In this document: in pieces, positions 26,922 through 35,643 of the stretch | Numbering within the stretch: the first letter of the stretch is position 1 | How the letters are laid out: every line of letters starts with the position of its first letter | NCBI RefSeq assembly: GCF_023093535.1 | Contig: NZ_CP095757.1 | Span: 3,720,001 to 3,784,000 of the forward strand | DNA length: 64,000 bases | Source: Halovivax limisalsi | GTDB taxonomy: Archaea; Halobacteriota; Halobacteria; Halobacteriales; Natrialbaceae | Direction: 5' to 3' | Translations under genes and position numbers: made by a program | Notes under the pieces: generated by a model | Told to the model about the DNA's origin: nothing | Database searches by the model: none | What the model saw: only the letters and a program-made list of their open reading frames with translations

Positions 26922-28118
26922 TCACTCGAAGACCGTCCGATCGATCGCGTTCGCGTCGATGTAGTCCCAGTCGTAGGAGACGCCGAGGCCGGGGCCGTCG
27001 GGGACCGGGACGGTGCCGTCGGCATCGATAGCGTCGAGCTGATCTGAATAGTCACCATCGTAGATCGGCGGCTGCGTATTTGGACAGTCGGGGTGGACCA
27101 GCGCGATCTCGTAGTAGTTCGCGTTGCGCGTCGCCGCGATGCAGTGACGGTGAGCGGGTCCGGGCGCGTGAACCTCGACGTCGAGGCCGAATCCCTCGGC
27201 GATCCGGGCGCGCTTCATCGCGCCGGTGATCCCGCCGTCGTACTCGGGGTCCGCGCGGGCGAAGTCCGTCGCCCCGCTCGCGAGGAAGTCCGCGTACGGT
27301 TCGAGCCCCCGGACGTGCTCGGTCAGGAGGAGCGGCGTCTCGAGCGCTTCGCGCAATTTGTTGTGGGCGTGCTGGGAGATGCCGCCGTCCCGATAGGGAT
27401 CCTCGTACCAGACGTACTCCTGTTCGTCGCAGGCGCGGCCGACGCGGAGCGCGTCGGCGTAGGTCTCGTACTCGCAGGCCGGATCGTGCATGAGGTCCAT
27501 CTCGTCGCCCACACGCTCGCCGACGGCGCGGACGGTCTCGACCTCGCGGTCGATATCCCGCCGCGCGTCGCTGCCGCCCCAGCCATGGATCTTGAAGCCG
27601 CCGTAGCCCAGTTCCAGGCACGCTTCGGCGAAGTCGGCGTAGGCCTCGGGCGAGTCGAGGCCGCCCGCGTCGTCGGCGTGGTAGGTCGAGGCGTAGGCGG
27701 GCAGGCGCTCGCGGTAGGTGCCGAGCAGTTCGTGAATCGGCGCGTCGTAGCGCTTGCCCGCCAGATCCCACAGCGCGATGTCGAGCGGTCCGATCCCCAT
27801 CCGGTCGTACTTGCGCAGGCCGCGTTTGAGCTCGCTCCAGTGGCGTTCGCGTTCGAGCGGGTTCTTCCCGACGAGGTAGGACGCGCACGTTTCGACCTGG
27901 TCCGGCGCGGTCGAGGTGACGAGGACGTACTCGCCGGCGACGCCCGCGTCGGTCTCGACCCGGATCGCGAGCGTCGAACTCTCCAGCGTCGAACCCGGCT
28001 CGTAGACCAGGTTGAAGCCGTTGTCGTCCGTGCCGACGTCCGCGAGCGGGTACCCGAACTCGGTCAGTTCGATCCGAGTGATTTCCGGGGCCGTCTCCGC
28101 TCTCGTTTCCGGGGCCAT
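26922..28118 (-). CDS. Enolase-superfamily (mandelate racemase/muconate lactonizing type) enzyme, possible sugar-acid dehydratase
   Basis: A 398-residue enolase-superfamily protein. The capping domain occupies the first ~135 residues. The barrel shows the KxH-type base (GGFKIHGWGG), metal ligands in DLMHDPACEY, WYEDPYRDG and LLLTEHVRGL, and a second catalytic region DPEYDGGITGAMKRA ... VHAPGPAHRH. Haloarchaeal xylonate and gluconate dehydratases belong to this superfamily. Lying beside the ketodeoxypentonate dehydratase and semialdehyde dehydrogenase, it could be the aldonate dehydratase of the same pathway. Confidence 0.85.
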   Translation of the reverse strand: MAPETRAETAPEITRIELTEFGYPLADVGTDDNGFNLVYEPGSTLESSTLAIRVETDAGVAGEYVLVTSTAPDQVETCASYLVGKNPLERERHWSELKRGLRKYDRMGIGPLDIALWDLAGKRYDAPIHELLGTYRERLPAYASTYHADDAGGLDSPEAYADFAEACLELGYGGFKIHGWGGSDARRDIDREVETVRAVGERVGDEMDLMHDPACEYETYADALRVGRACDEQEYVWYEDPYRDGGISQHAHNKLREALETPLLLTEHVRGLEPYADFLASGATDFARADPEYDGGITGAMKRARIAEGFGLDVEVHAPGPAHRHCIAATRNANYYEIALVHPDCPNTQPPIYDGDYSDQLDAIDADGTVPVPDGPGLGVSYDWDYIDANAIDRTVFE

Positions 28119-28161
28119 ACCGCCACTGGTGAGCGAGTCGGCAAAAGGATTCGCCGCGTTC

Positions 28162-29163
28162 TCAGACCCGCCCGATGACCTCGGACTCCATCGCCTCGAC
28201 GAACGTCTCCTGATCGGGACTCGACGAGAGGAGTTCGACCTCGTCGAAGCCCGCCTCGGCGAGCGAGGCGAGTTTCTCGCGGATCTCGGCGGGGTCGTCG
28301 GTGACGAAGAACTCGTCGGTCATCTCCGAGAGGGCGATCTCGCGCCCGGCCTCCTCGATCTCTCGCGGATCGTAGACGTCGTCGTCGAAGCCGATCGCGG
28401 GCGGCCCGCGCCAGAATCCGGTGCTCTCCAGCGCCCGGTCGTAGTCGGGGTGGTATGAGACGAGGAGCTGGCGGACGCGGGTGATCTCGTCCGGGTCGCG
28501 GTCGGCCTCGGCGGCGCCCGCCTCGAGGGCGGGTTCGAGCACGCGCTCGTAGAAGTCGGCGTCGCGAAGCGTCAGGAAGCCGTCGGCGTACCGGCCGGCC
28601 ACGCGGGTCGTCTTCGGGCCGTTCCCGGCGACGTAGAGGGGGACGCGCTCCGCGGGAAGGGTGTAGAGGTTCATCGTGTCGACGCGCCAGTGATGGCCGT
28701 CGTACGTTGTGAAGCCGCCGTCCCAGAGCCGCGAGATGATCTCGCAGGCGTCGATCAATCGCTCGCGCCGTTCGGGGTAGGCCGGCCAGTCGTAGCCCAG
28801 CGGCACCTCGTTCATCGCCTCGCCGGTCCCGATCGCCAGGTGGACGCGGCCGGGGTACATCGCCCCCAGCGTCGCGAAGTTCTGCGCGATCAGTGCCGGA
28901 TGGAGTCGGGCGATCGGCGGCGTGACTCCCGTCCCGATCCGGATCGAGTCCGTGCGCTCGAGGGCCGCCCCCATCCACGGCCAGGCGGCCCCGCAGTGGG
29001 CGTCCGTGTGCCACCACGGGTGGACGTGATCGCTCGTCCAGACCGTATCGAAGCCGGCGGCGGCCGCGCGCTCGACGTGATCGAGCAGCGTCGCGGGGCC
29101 GTACTGCTCGTGAGCGGCGAAATATCCGACGTCCATGACGGGAGTGTCCGCGATCTGGGTCAT
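28162..29163 (-). CDS. F420-dependent LLM-class oxidoreductase (TIGR03557-like)
   Basis: A 333-residue luciferase-like monooxygenase-fold protein. Diagnostic segments are MDVGYFAAHEQYGP, FDTVWTSDHVHPWW, RIGTGVTPPIARLHPALIAQ, VHLAIGTGEAMNEVPLGYDW and VAGNGPKTTRVAGRYADGF. These mark the F420-dependent glucose-6-phosphate-dehydrogenase-like group. Start at ATG 29163; MDVGYF at 29136 is an alternative. It follows the enolase-superfamily gene on the same strand and could serve as a sugar oxidoreductase in that cluster; no sugar dehydrogenase of another family is present. Confidence 0.87.
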   Translation of the reverse strand: MTQIADTPVMDVGYFAAHEQYGPATLLDHVERAAAAGFDTVWTSDHVHPWWHTDAHCGAAWPWMGAALERTDSIRIGTGVTPPIARLHPALIAQNFATLGAMYPGRVHLAIGTGEAMNEVPLGYDWPAYPERRERLIDACEIISRLWDGGFTTYDGHHWRVDTMNLYTLPAERVPLYVAGNGPKTTRVAGRYADGFLTLRDADFYERVLEPALEAGAAEADRDPDEITRVRQLLVSYHPDYDRALESTGFWRGPPAIGFDDDVYDPREIEEAGREIALSEMTDEFFVTDDPAEIREKLASLAEAGFDEVELLSSSPDQETFVEAMESEVIGRV

Positions 29164-29492
29164 AAACGTTCGGGAAGGGTTCGCACGCCGAGGCACGATG
29201 GCCCTCGAGGAGCGAACGACATCGAGGATCGTTGGCCGACCCGGGATGGGACCCAACGGATCGGTCAACCGCCAATCCGGCCCGACCCGACGGCGGATCC
29301 TGCCCGCCCGACCCGACCGCAGGTCCAGCCCCTTTTTGTAGTGGCCCCGCTACGTGAGCGATAGACGATGCCTCCTCGCGGATCGACGGACCGTCGCGAA
29401 CGAGCGCTCGATGCCGCCCGAATCGGCGGCGGTTACCGTCCGACCGGCGGTGAGCGTCCGACCGGCGGTGACAGACCGAATTCAGGGTCACG
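29164..29492. repeat. Intergenic region with an 18-bp tandem duplication
   Basis: No gene seen. At 29438-29473 an 18-bp unit (GTCCGACCGGCGGTGAGC) is repeated with the last base or two changed, just upstream of the DUF418 gene start. A run of CCCGACCC-type strings occurs at 29235-29320. The divergent promoters of the LLM oxidoreductase and the DUF418 protein must lie here. Confidence 0.55.
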
Positions 29493-30767
29493 ATGAGTGC
29501 AGACGCCTCGACAGCTGGGGAAAGTGGCGAACCCGAGACCGGCGCTACCGCCGCCGAAGCCGACGCGAGCGGTCCGACGCCGCCCTCGGAGCGGATCGTC
29601 GGGCTCGACGCGCTGCGGGGATTCGCCCTGCTCGGCATCCTGGTGATCAACATCCGAGTGTTCTCGATGCCGGAGTCGGTGCTGGCGAACCCGAACGTCT
29701 ACGGCGACTTCGGCGGGGCGAACTACTGGGTCTGGTTCGTCGGCCACGTCTTCGTCCAGGGGACGTTCATCTCCCTGTTTACGATCCTCTTCGGCGGCGG
29801 CGTCGTCCTCTTTACGGGGCGAGAGGAGCGGGGCGGCCAGTCCACGCTCGACCTGCACTACTGGCGGACCGGCTGGTTGCTCGTCTTCGGGCTACTGCAC
29901 GCCTACCTGGTGTGGTACGGCGACATCCTCGTCGCGTACGCCCTCTGTGGCTTCGTCGTCGTGCTGTTCCGGGACCTCCCCGCCCGCGTGCTCGCGATCG
30001 TGGGGGTCCTCGTCCTCGCGATCCCCTCCGTCACGGAGACGATGGCGGCGCTGACCGCCGACCCGTCCGTCGTCGCGGCCACGTGGGACCCGGCGCAGTC
30101 GGCGATCGAGGCCCAGATCGCGGCCTACCAGGGCGGCTGGGTCGACCAGCTCTCCCACCGGGTGCCCTCCGCCTTCGGCCGCCAGACGAGCGGCTTTCTG
30201 GCCTACACCGGCTGGCGCGTCGGCGGGCTCATGCTCGTCGGCATGGCGCTGTACAAGTGGGGCGCGCTGACGAACGACCGCTCGCCGGGCTGGTACGCCC
30301 GATTGGGCCTGGCGGGCGGCGTCACCGGCCTCGCGACGATACTGGCCGGCGTCTGGTACATCGAGTCGCTCGACTGGGGGATCGAGGGGGCGCTCTTCTT
30401 CCGGCAGTTCAACTACTGGGGCTCGATCGCGCTCGCCGGGGCGTACATCGGCCTGGTGATGCTGTTCAGCGGGTGGCGACCGGACGGCGTCGTCACCCGA
30501 TCGCTCGCCGCGGTCGGTCGGATGGCCTTCACGAACTACATCCTCCAGTCGGTGATCGCGACGACGATCTTCTACGGCCACGGCCTCGGCCTGTTCGGCC
30601 GGGTCTCGCGCGTCGAAGCGTTCGGCGTCGTGCTGGCCATCTGGGCGATCCAGATCCCGCTGTCGGTGCTCTGGCTCCGATTCTTCCGCTACGGCCCGCT
30701 CGAGTGGCTCTGGCGGACGCTGACCTACCGCGAACGACAGCCGCTGTGGGCCGAGCGGCGCGGATAG
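29493..30767 (+). CDS. DUF418 (YeiB-like) multi-pass membrane protein
   Basis: A 424-residue membrane protein with about ten hydrophobic segments. A ~35-residue acidic N-tail precedes the family opening ERIVGLDALRGFALLGI. The signature C-terminal DUF418 half contains AVGRMAFTNYILQSVIATTIFYGHGLGL and ends with FRYGPLEWLWRTLTYRERQP. Members are putative transporters or acyl-transfer proteins; the role is not established. Single gene. Confidence 0.93.
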   Translation: MSADASTAGESGEPETGATAAEADASGPTPPSERIVGLDALRGFALLGILVINIRVFSMPESVLANPNVYGDFGGANYWVWFVGHVFVQGTFISLFTILFGGGVVLFTGREERGGQSTLDLHYWRTGWLLVFGLLHAYLVWYGDILVAYALCGFVVVLFRDLPARVLAIVGVLVLAIPSVTETMAALTADPSVVAATWDPAQSAIEAQIAAYQGGWVDQLSHRVPSAFGRQTSGFLAYTGWRVGGLMLVGMALYKWGALTNDRSPGWYARLGLAGGVTGLATILAGVWYIESLDWGIEGALFFRQFNYWGSIALAGAYIGLVMLFSGWRPDGVVTRSLAAVGRMAFTNYILQSVIATTIFYGHGLGLFGRVSRVEAFGVVLAIWAIQIPLSVLWLRFFRYGPLEWLWRTLTYRERQPLWAERRG

Positions 30768-30901
30768 GTCGCGACCGGGAGCGCGACGAGCTCGATCGAG
30801 CGCCCCGGCCGGCCCGACCATCGGCCACTCCCGTCGCCCATTTTATCACGATCGTTTCGACGGTAGTCTTACCAGTCGCGAATCCGTGTCCCGCGGTACC
30901 G

Positions 30902-31480
30902 ATGAACCAGCCACCGACGCACTGTCCGTACTGCGGGTCGTCGGTCGACCCCGCCGAGACGGACGAGCCACGGATCGTCGAGACGCCGATGGTCTACCGG
31001 TGCGAGTCGTGCGAGGACTACGTCTTCTACAACCCGACGCCGGGCGGGAGCGCGATCGTCCTCGACGGCGACGCGATCTGCCTGGTGGAAGACTTCAGGT
31101 CGCCGGACGAGTGGAAGCTGCCCTCCGGGCGGATGCTCCTCGGCGAATCGCCGCGCGAGGGGGTGGCCCGCGAACTCGAGGAAGAAACCGGCCTCTCGGT
31201 CGATCCCGCCGATCTCGTCTACGTCACCGACGAGGCGGGCGAACCCGTCCCCGAGCAGTACATGGTCGGCATCGACTACGCCGTCGCGCGATCGCAGACG
31301 ACCGGCTCGCTCGCGGCGGGGTCGGACGCGACGGACGCTAAGTTCTTCACGCCGTCCGAGTTCGAGGCGTCGCCGCACGCCATCAAGCACACCCACGTCG
31401 ATCGCTTCGGGACCGACAGCCTGCCGTGGTTGCTCGACGAAGCGCGGGCAGCACTCGAACGGGCGGGGGAACCGGTCTGA
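30902..31480 (+). CDS. NUDIX hydrolase with N-terminal zinc ribbon
   Basis: A 192-residue protein. The N-terminus holds a zinc ribbon (CPYC at residues 8-11 and CESC near 40). It is followed by a perfect NUDIX box (GX5EX7REUXEEXGU) in GESPREGVARELEEETGL. It should hydrolyse nucleoside-diphosphate-linked compounds; NAD+ pyrophosphatase (NudC) relatives also carry a zinc ribbon, but this box is not followed by the SQPWPFPxS NudC motif, so the substrate is open. Start at ATG 30902. Confidence 0.92.
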   Translation: MNQPPTHCPYCGSSVDPAETDEPRIVETPMVYRCESCEDYVFYNPTPGGSAIVLDGDAICLVEDFRSPDEWKLPSGRMLLGESPREGVARELEEETGLSVDPADLVYVTDEAGEPVPEQYMVGIDYAVARSQTTGSLAAGSDATDAKFFTPSEFEASPHAIKHTHVDRFGTDSLPWLLDEARAALERAGEPV

Positions 31481-31580
31481 CCGACCACAGGACGACGATA
31501 GCCATCCGGTCGGTCGGCACTCCGGTCGACGATCCTGACTTGCCCGCGGGCCGGCGACGGATGCAGGCCCTGGCGGGCTG

Positions 31581-31892
31581 TCAGGCCGGTCGCTTCGGTT
31601 CCCGACCCAGCACGCTCGCGACGGACTCGACGCGGCTCTCCGCGTCCTGGTCGGCGGAGCGGTACTCGTCGATCTCCAGCGACGTGATGATTCGGTCGCC
31701 ATCGACCGCGTGGTGGGCCGCTTTGACCGCGTCGAACACCTCGTCGATGTCCTCGGCCTCGACGACCGTATCGGTCGCCGTCAGTTCGTACGACACGTCG
31801 TACTCGTCGAGCGCGTCGACGGCCTGTGCGATGTCCTCCGAGAGGCTCCCGTCGTGGACGGGGATGACTTCGAATCTGGCGATGGCTGTCAT
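31581..31892 (-). CDS. MTH1187-family thiamine-binding protein
   Basis: A 103-residue protein of the MTH1187/YkoF-like fold, thought to bind thiamine or related ligands. It begins MTAIARFEVIPVHDGSLSED, includes YDVSYELTATDTVVEAEDI and ends RVESVASVLGREPKRPA. Start at ATG 31892. The thiamine-dependent E1 enzyme at 46.5 kb is not linked to it. Confidence 0.85.
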   Translation of the reverse strand: MTAIARFEVIPVHDGSLSEDIAQAVDALDEYDVSYELTATDTVVEAEDIDEVFDAVKAAHHAVDGDRIITSLEIDEYRSADQDAESRVESVASVLGREPKRPA

Positions 31893-32491
31893 GGGTATCA
31901 CACTCGGTGCGGCGGGTGTGGACGACCGAGAGCCGTCCACTCGCGCCGCTCCGTACGACGAGCATCGCTAAAGTACCCGGGTGGTCTCGACGCGACCCGT
32001 CGCTCAGTCGGCCCGCGTGGATAGAATCGGGGCAGTGCGGCGCGCTCGGCCCTCGGGGAGAGCGCGACAACGAACGCGAGGGGCCAGCCAGTGACCGCGA
32101 TTCCCCAGAGTGTGCCCGTTGAGCCCGCCTGTCCGGAAACGAGAGCGAGAGCAGTCCGTAGTAGGCGATCGGGCGGGAACGGACCTCGCGCACGGAGGGC
32201 CTTCGAGAGCGGATGCAAGCCGTGATCGACGAGCACGACCGCACAGTCGGTCTGAAGGTCGTACGACAGGAAGCGAGCGGCGGCGATTCCCTCGAGTCGA
32301 TCGTCGACGATGGCCGATCGGAACGGGTCTAGTCGTATTCACTTGCGCCGATTCTTCTGAACACGGCTCGCGTAATCCATCCTGTCGAGCGTGACTGCGG
32401 GCCGGCGGAAGTTTATATGTGATCACGCCCAACAATCGTTCAGGAACGCCCTTTCGACCACAGAGCGACAAATCCGTTCCAACCCAGGCCA
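31893..32491. other. Long intergenic region with one possible gene fragment
   Basis: No complete gene is convincing. A short frame at 32213-32332 has haloarchaeal protein-like composition and is listed separately. An AT-rich stretch with TTTATATG at about 32410 probably contains the promoter of the HicB-like/PIN operon. Confidence 0.5.
32213..32332 (+). pseudogene. Short protein-like remnant
   Basis: A 39-codon frame (MQAVIDEHDRTVGLKVVRQE ... ESIVDDGRSERV) with the acidic composition and codon choice of genuine genes, extended a further ~14 codons upstream without a start. It looks like the C-terminal end of a lost gene, but I do not recognise the family. Confidence 0.3.
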
Positions 32492-32770
32492 ATGAGTACA
32501 GACACACGTGATACGCCCGAGACGACGGCCATACACCTCAGCTACGAGGACGGGCGGTGGGTGGCGACCGACGAGGCGACCGACGTGAGTGCCCGGGGAG
32601 AGACCAGAATAGGGGCACTCACCGCTCTCGACGCGAAACTGGCCGGTGACTCCAACACCGCGCCAACCGAAGATCCGTTGTTTACCGCACCATCGTTCTC
32701 GAGCGGCGTCACCGACACAGCCGCGGACATCGACGGCGCACTCGATCGAACGATCGATCCGGACCGATGA
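32492..32770 (+). CDS. HicB-like antitoxin partnered with a PIN toxin
   Basis: A 92-residue protein. Residues ~14-50 (AIHLSYEDGRWVATDEATDV ... ARGETRIGALTALDAKL) match the HicB partial RNase-H fold pattern. The C-terminal part (DPLFTAPSFSSG ... DIDGALDRTI) is the toxin-binding tail seen with archaeal PIN toxins. The stop overlaps the PIN start (ATGA). Confidence 0.75.
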   Translation: MSTDTRDTPETTAIHLSYEDGRWVATDEATDVSARGETRIGALTALDAKLAGDSNTAPTEDPLFTAPSFSSGVTDTAADIDGALDRTIDPDR

Positions 32771-33216
32771 CCGACTCGATCGGTGCCTTTCACCCACTGT
32801 TCGTGGATACCGGCCCGCTTTACGCCAGGTTCGATTCTGACGACGACCACCACGAACGAACAGTCTCCATCCTCTCGGACATACGCGACGGGACCCTTCG
32901 GCACCGCCCGTTGTACACCAGCCGATACGTCCTCGGCGAGTTGACGCGGTTGCTGTTGTACAATATCGGCCACACCGCTGCGTCAACGGCGCTTTCGACG
33001 ATTCGAAACAGCGATCTGTTCGTCGTCCTGTCGGACGATCAGCACTCCTTTCAGCGGGCGTGTGAGACCTTCGATCGCTACGACGATCAGGCCATCTCGC
33101 TGGTCGATCACCTCTCGGCTGCACTGGCGGAGACCCACGATATCGACCACGTGTTCTCGTTCGACTGTGACTTCGACACGCTGGGATACGTCCGCGTACC
33201 GGACGATCACCCCTGA
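32767..33216 (+). CDS. PIN-domain toxin
   Basis: A 149-residue PIN ribonuclease of the archaeal COG2402-like type. It has Asp in HPLFVDTGPLYARFD near residue 14, Glu in RYVLGELTRLLLY, Asp in QAISLVDHLSAALAE and Asp in FSFDCDFDTLGY. Translation is coupled to the HicB-like antitoxin. Normal HicB partners are HicA (dsRBD-like) toxins, so this is a mixed pairing. Confidence 0.85.
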   Translation: MTDSIGAFHPLFVDTGPLYARFDSDDDHHERTVSILSDIRDGTLRHRPLYTSRYVLGELTRLLLYNIGHTAASTALSTIRNSDLFVVLSDDQHSFQRACETFDRYDDQAISLVDHLSAALAETHDIDHVFSFDCDFDTLGYVRVPDDHP

Positions 33217-33303
33217 TTGCCCCCTGTCGTGCACGAGTGCCACGGCGTCACGGTACCAATCGGCCAGTGGCTTCAGGGTCCTAACCCGAAAACAGGCGTC
33301 TGA

Positions 33304-34146
33304 ATGGTGTTCGAACCGGCGCTGTCGGAGCTTCGCGAGTCCGATGGGGCCGTCTTCGGCCCGACGTCCTTTCGCGGGTACGTCGATCGCCACGGGATCG
33401 AGGCGAGTCCGCGGACGCCGCGGTACATCTCCGTGGACTCGCTGGGCGACCTGGACCCGGCGTTGCACGAGGCGGGCGCGATGGTGCTCCGGATGGGGTC
33501 GGTGCCCGACGGCCGCGGGACGGGATTCGTCCTCGTCGAGGCGGCCGATGGTGTCGAGGACTACTTCCTGCGGGACGAGGCGCTCTTCGGCGACAGGACC
33601 GCGGAGTCGATCGGATCGCTGGAATCGGATCGGCTGTTGAGCTTCGAGCTGCTCCCTTCGATGTCGGAATCCTCGCTGGTGAACCTCGGCCTGGCGTCCG
33701 GAGTGTTGTCGGCGGCGCTGGACCTCGATCGAACCGGCGCGCTCGCGCCGCCGGCGACGGGCCAGTCGACGTTCTCGTTCGACGTCAGGCCGCGCGGGGA
33801 CCTGCCGGAGACGGTCCGGCACCGCTCGGGCCAGGTCGAGATCGACACGCTGTTCGCCGAACACCGGGACGGCGAGCTGGCGCTGTTCGTCATCGAAGCG
33901 AAGACGGGTGAGCGCGCGTCGCTCGCGAAGCACAAACTGGTGTACCCGTTGCTGGCCATCGCGGAGTCGGTACCTGCGGAGATCGAACTGGTCCCGGTGT
34001 ACCTCCGGTGTCGGCGCGAGGACGGTCGAGTCCGGTTTTCGATCGCGGAATGCGCGTTTCCGGATCCCAGAGACCGGGTCGGTGGGGTCGAAAAGTTGTG
34101 CAGTCGGCGGGAGCGAGTGGTGGAACTGGAAATGGAGGGTGAGTGA
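33304..34146 (+). CDS. DUF6997-like protein with PD-(D/E)XK nuclease-fold core
   Basis: A 280-residue acidic protein. The C-terminal half carries a restriction-endonuclease-like core: GQVEIDTLFAEHRDGELALF followed by VIEAKTGE, giving the D...ExK signature near residues 180 and 200, then a helix KHKLVYPLLAIAE. The N-terminal half may be a specificity or DNA-binding module. There is no methylase or helicase next door. It could be an isolated defence or repair nuclease. It lies just after a TA operon. Confidence 0.72.
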   Translation: MVFEPALSELRESDGAVFGPTSFRGYVDRHGIEASPRTPRYISVDSLGDLDPALHEAGAMVLRMGSVPDGRGTGFVLVEAADGVEDYFLRDEALFGDRTAESIGSLESDRLLSFELLPSMSESSLVNLGLASGVLSAALDLDRTGALAPPATGQSTFSFDVRPRGDLPETVRHRSGQVEIDTLFAEHRDGELALFVIEAKTGERASLAKHKLVYPLLAIAESVPAEIELVPVYLRCRREDGRVRFSIAECAFPDPRDRVGGVEKLCSRRERVVELEMEGE

Positions 34147-34303
34147 CTGGGCTCGGGAGCACTGGTGCTTAATTGCTGCAGAAATGCCGATCCGGAACCG
34201 TCCGAAACCTGGCTCCAGAGCTATGCATACTGCTGGAACGGTGTCCAATTCCCGTTTTTGCAAGCAGCAACTCTTCAGTCACGCTACGGTTGTGGAGTGG
34301 TGT

Positions 34304-34642
34304 ATGCAATCCGTCGTTCATCTCCTCTCGGGAGACGAAACCGAACAGGAAACGGCCCTCGCGATCGCCAGAAACCTCCTGGACGACGAGACCGGCCGTA
34401 TCGACGATGTCGCGGTCGTCGTGCAGGCCGGGGGAATATCGGCGGCGAAACGCGGCGCGGAGACCGAGGAACAGATACAGGGGTTGGTAGACGACGGCGT
34501 CTCGTTCAAGGCCTGTAGCAATACGCTAGCGATGAAGGACATGGACGAATCGGATCTCGTCGCGGGAATCGAAACCGTCCCAGAGGGTGCCGTCGAAGTG
34601 ACGCGGTTGCAATCCGAAGGCTACGCGTACATGCGTCCATAG
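34304..34642 (+). CDS. DsrE/DsrF-like protein
   Basis: A 112-residue protein starting MQSVVHLLSGDETEQETALA, with the DsrE fold pattern: VAVVVQAGGISAA, a variable helix, VSFKACSNTLAMKDM (Cys at the position used in sulfur-transfer relatives) and VPEGAVEVTRLQSEGYAYMRP. It is probably involved in sulfur relay or redox; no Dsr operon is nearby. The region 34150-34300 upstream is AT-richer than average. Confidence 0.85.
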   Translation: MQSVVHLLSGDETEQETALAIARNLLDDETGRIDDVAVVVQAGGISAAKRGAETEEQIQGLVDDGVSFKACSNTLAMKDMDESDLVAGIETVPEGAVEVTRLQSEGYAYMRP

Positions 34643-34951
34643 CGTAGTCACTCCGGTGTGGTCCTGGCTTGCTGTGGATCCAGCCCGACCCTACCAGGTC
34701 GATCTGGCTGATACAACCAATGATGCAGCTGGTTTCGGATATAGCATCAGAAACGCCACCGCCTCACTTCGTCAAACTCCTATCCGAGCACCGTCTGCCG
34801 GCATAACGACGATACCAGGGCGTTGCTCCATGACTCAACTGTGTGATCGCCCGCTGCCCGAACTGTCACCGGCGAGTTCACGAGGGCGAAGACGGCGGTA
34901 CGTTCAATCGAAAACTGATGAAACAGGTCCCAAATCGCGATATTTAAGCGG
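34643..34951. other. Gene-poor stretch, left part of the decayed region
   Basis: I see no supportable gene here in any frame. Composition is lower in G+C than the flanks and open frames are non-acidic. It begins a ~1.6-kb region (to 36285) holding only small or broken genes and repeat elements. Confidence 0.5.
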
Positions 34952-35242
34952 TTATCTCAGGTGTGCACTCCCTTTCCACCGATCCGTGAACTCCAACATC
35001 CCCATACTGGCTGCACAGTCCGGACAGCAGCGCCGAACCACCGGCTGGTACTGACTCGAAAGCACATCCGGCGGTTCGACGGTAATCTCGAAGAGTTTCG
35101 AGGATACCACATCACGATCACACCGATAGCACTCGCAATCGCGTGTCGTGTCGCCGACCCCGCCGCCGGCTCGCTCGACGGATTTCATCCGAGTCGCCTC
35201 CGATCCGGTCGGACAGACCAACTGGTACACTTCGATCCCCAA
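34952..35242 (-). CDS. Small CxxC zinc-ribbon protein
   Basis: A 96-residue frame with two Cys pairs in the spacing of a zinc ribbon: CECYRCDRD near residue 36 and RRCCPDCAA near residue 70. It starts MGIEVYQLVCPTGSEATRMK; a second ATG at 35191 would give 79 residues. The composition is plausible for a haloarchaeal small zinc protein. No neighbour suggests a role. Confidence 0.5.
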   Translation of the reverse strand: MGIEVYQLVCPTGSEATRMKSVERAGGGVGDTTRDCECYRCDRDVVSSKLFEITVEPPDVLSSQYQPVVRRCCPDCAASMGMLEFTDRWKGSAHLR

Positions 35243-35307
35243 TCCCCGAAACCGAAAGTGGACGACGGATAGCGATTCGACTCTCTAGACCACGGGTGTG
35301 CGAGACC

Positions 35308-35489
35308 TTTTTGTCTCGGTGGTGTGTTGCGTAACATGGCGACTAAATCCTCGATGGGATTTGGAAGCCGCGTCTCGGGTGCCTCAAACACCCGGGGCAT
35401 TTCTATCTCGGCGCATGCCCCCAGCGACCGGTGTGGAGACGCGAGCTTCCGAATTGGTCTACGAACTAACAGGTATTATATCTACTGGA
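35308..35489 (+). repeat. Copy 1 of a promoter/micro-ORF/hairpin element
   Basis: A TTTTTG box at 35308 lies exactly 28 nt before an ATG (35336). About 27 nt into the frame comes GGAAGCCGCGTCTCGGGTG, forming a hairpin (CGGGTG 35376-35381 with CACCCG 35389-35394, 7-nt loop), then GGGGCATTTCT, and at 35474-35489 the string TATTATATCTACTGGA. All these parts recur in the same order at 56031-56201. Confidence 0.75.
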
Positions 35490-35524
35490 TATTGGGAGTA
35501 TTTTGGGTTCTTCGACGTTTTTGA
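35336..35524 (+). CDS. Possible leaderless micro-protein (SGASNTRG type)
   Basis: A 62-residue frame starting MATKSSMGFGSRVSGASNTR and ending in an aromatic, hydrophobic tail (YYIYWILGVFWVLRRF). The first part is shared at protein level with a second, frameshifted copy at 56059 (GFGSHVSGA). TATA spacing of 28 nt suggests leaderless expression. Conservation could equally reflect the RNA or DNA hairpin, so coding status is unsure. Confidence 0.4.
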   Translation: MATKSSMGFGSRVSGASNTRGISISAHAPSDRCGDASFRIGLRTNRYYIYWILGVFWVLRRF

Positions 35525-35643
35525 GCTCTAATCTCTGTGAAATTCTCGGTAACCAGTTTGAACTACAGATTTCCTTCTCGATAACCGTCTGCACGTTGCT
35601 TACCAACGGTTGGTCTCTCGACGAGGGTGGCGATGAACCCTGT

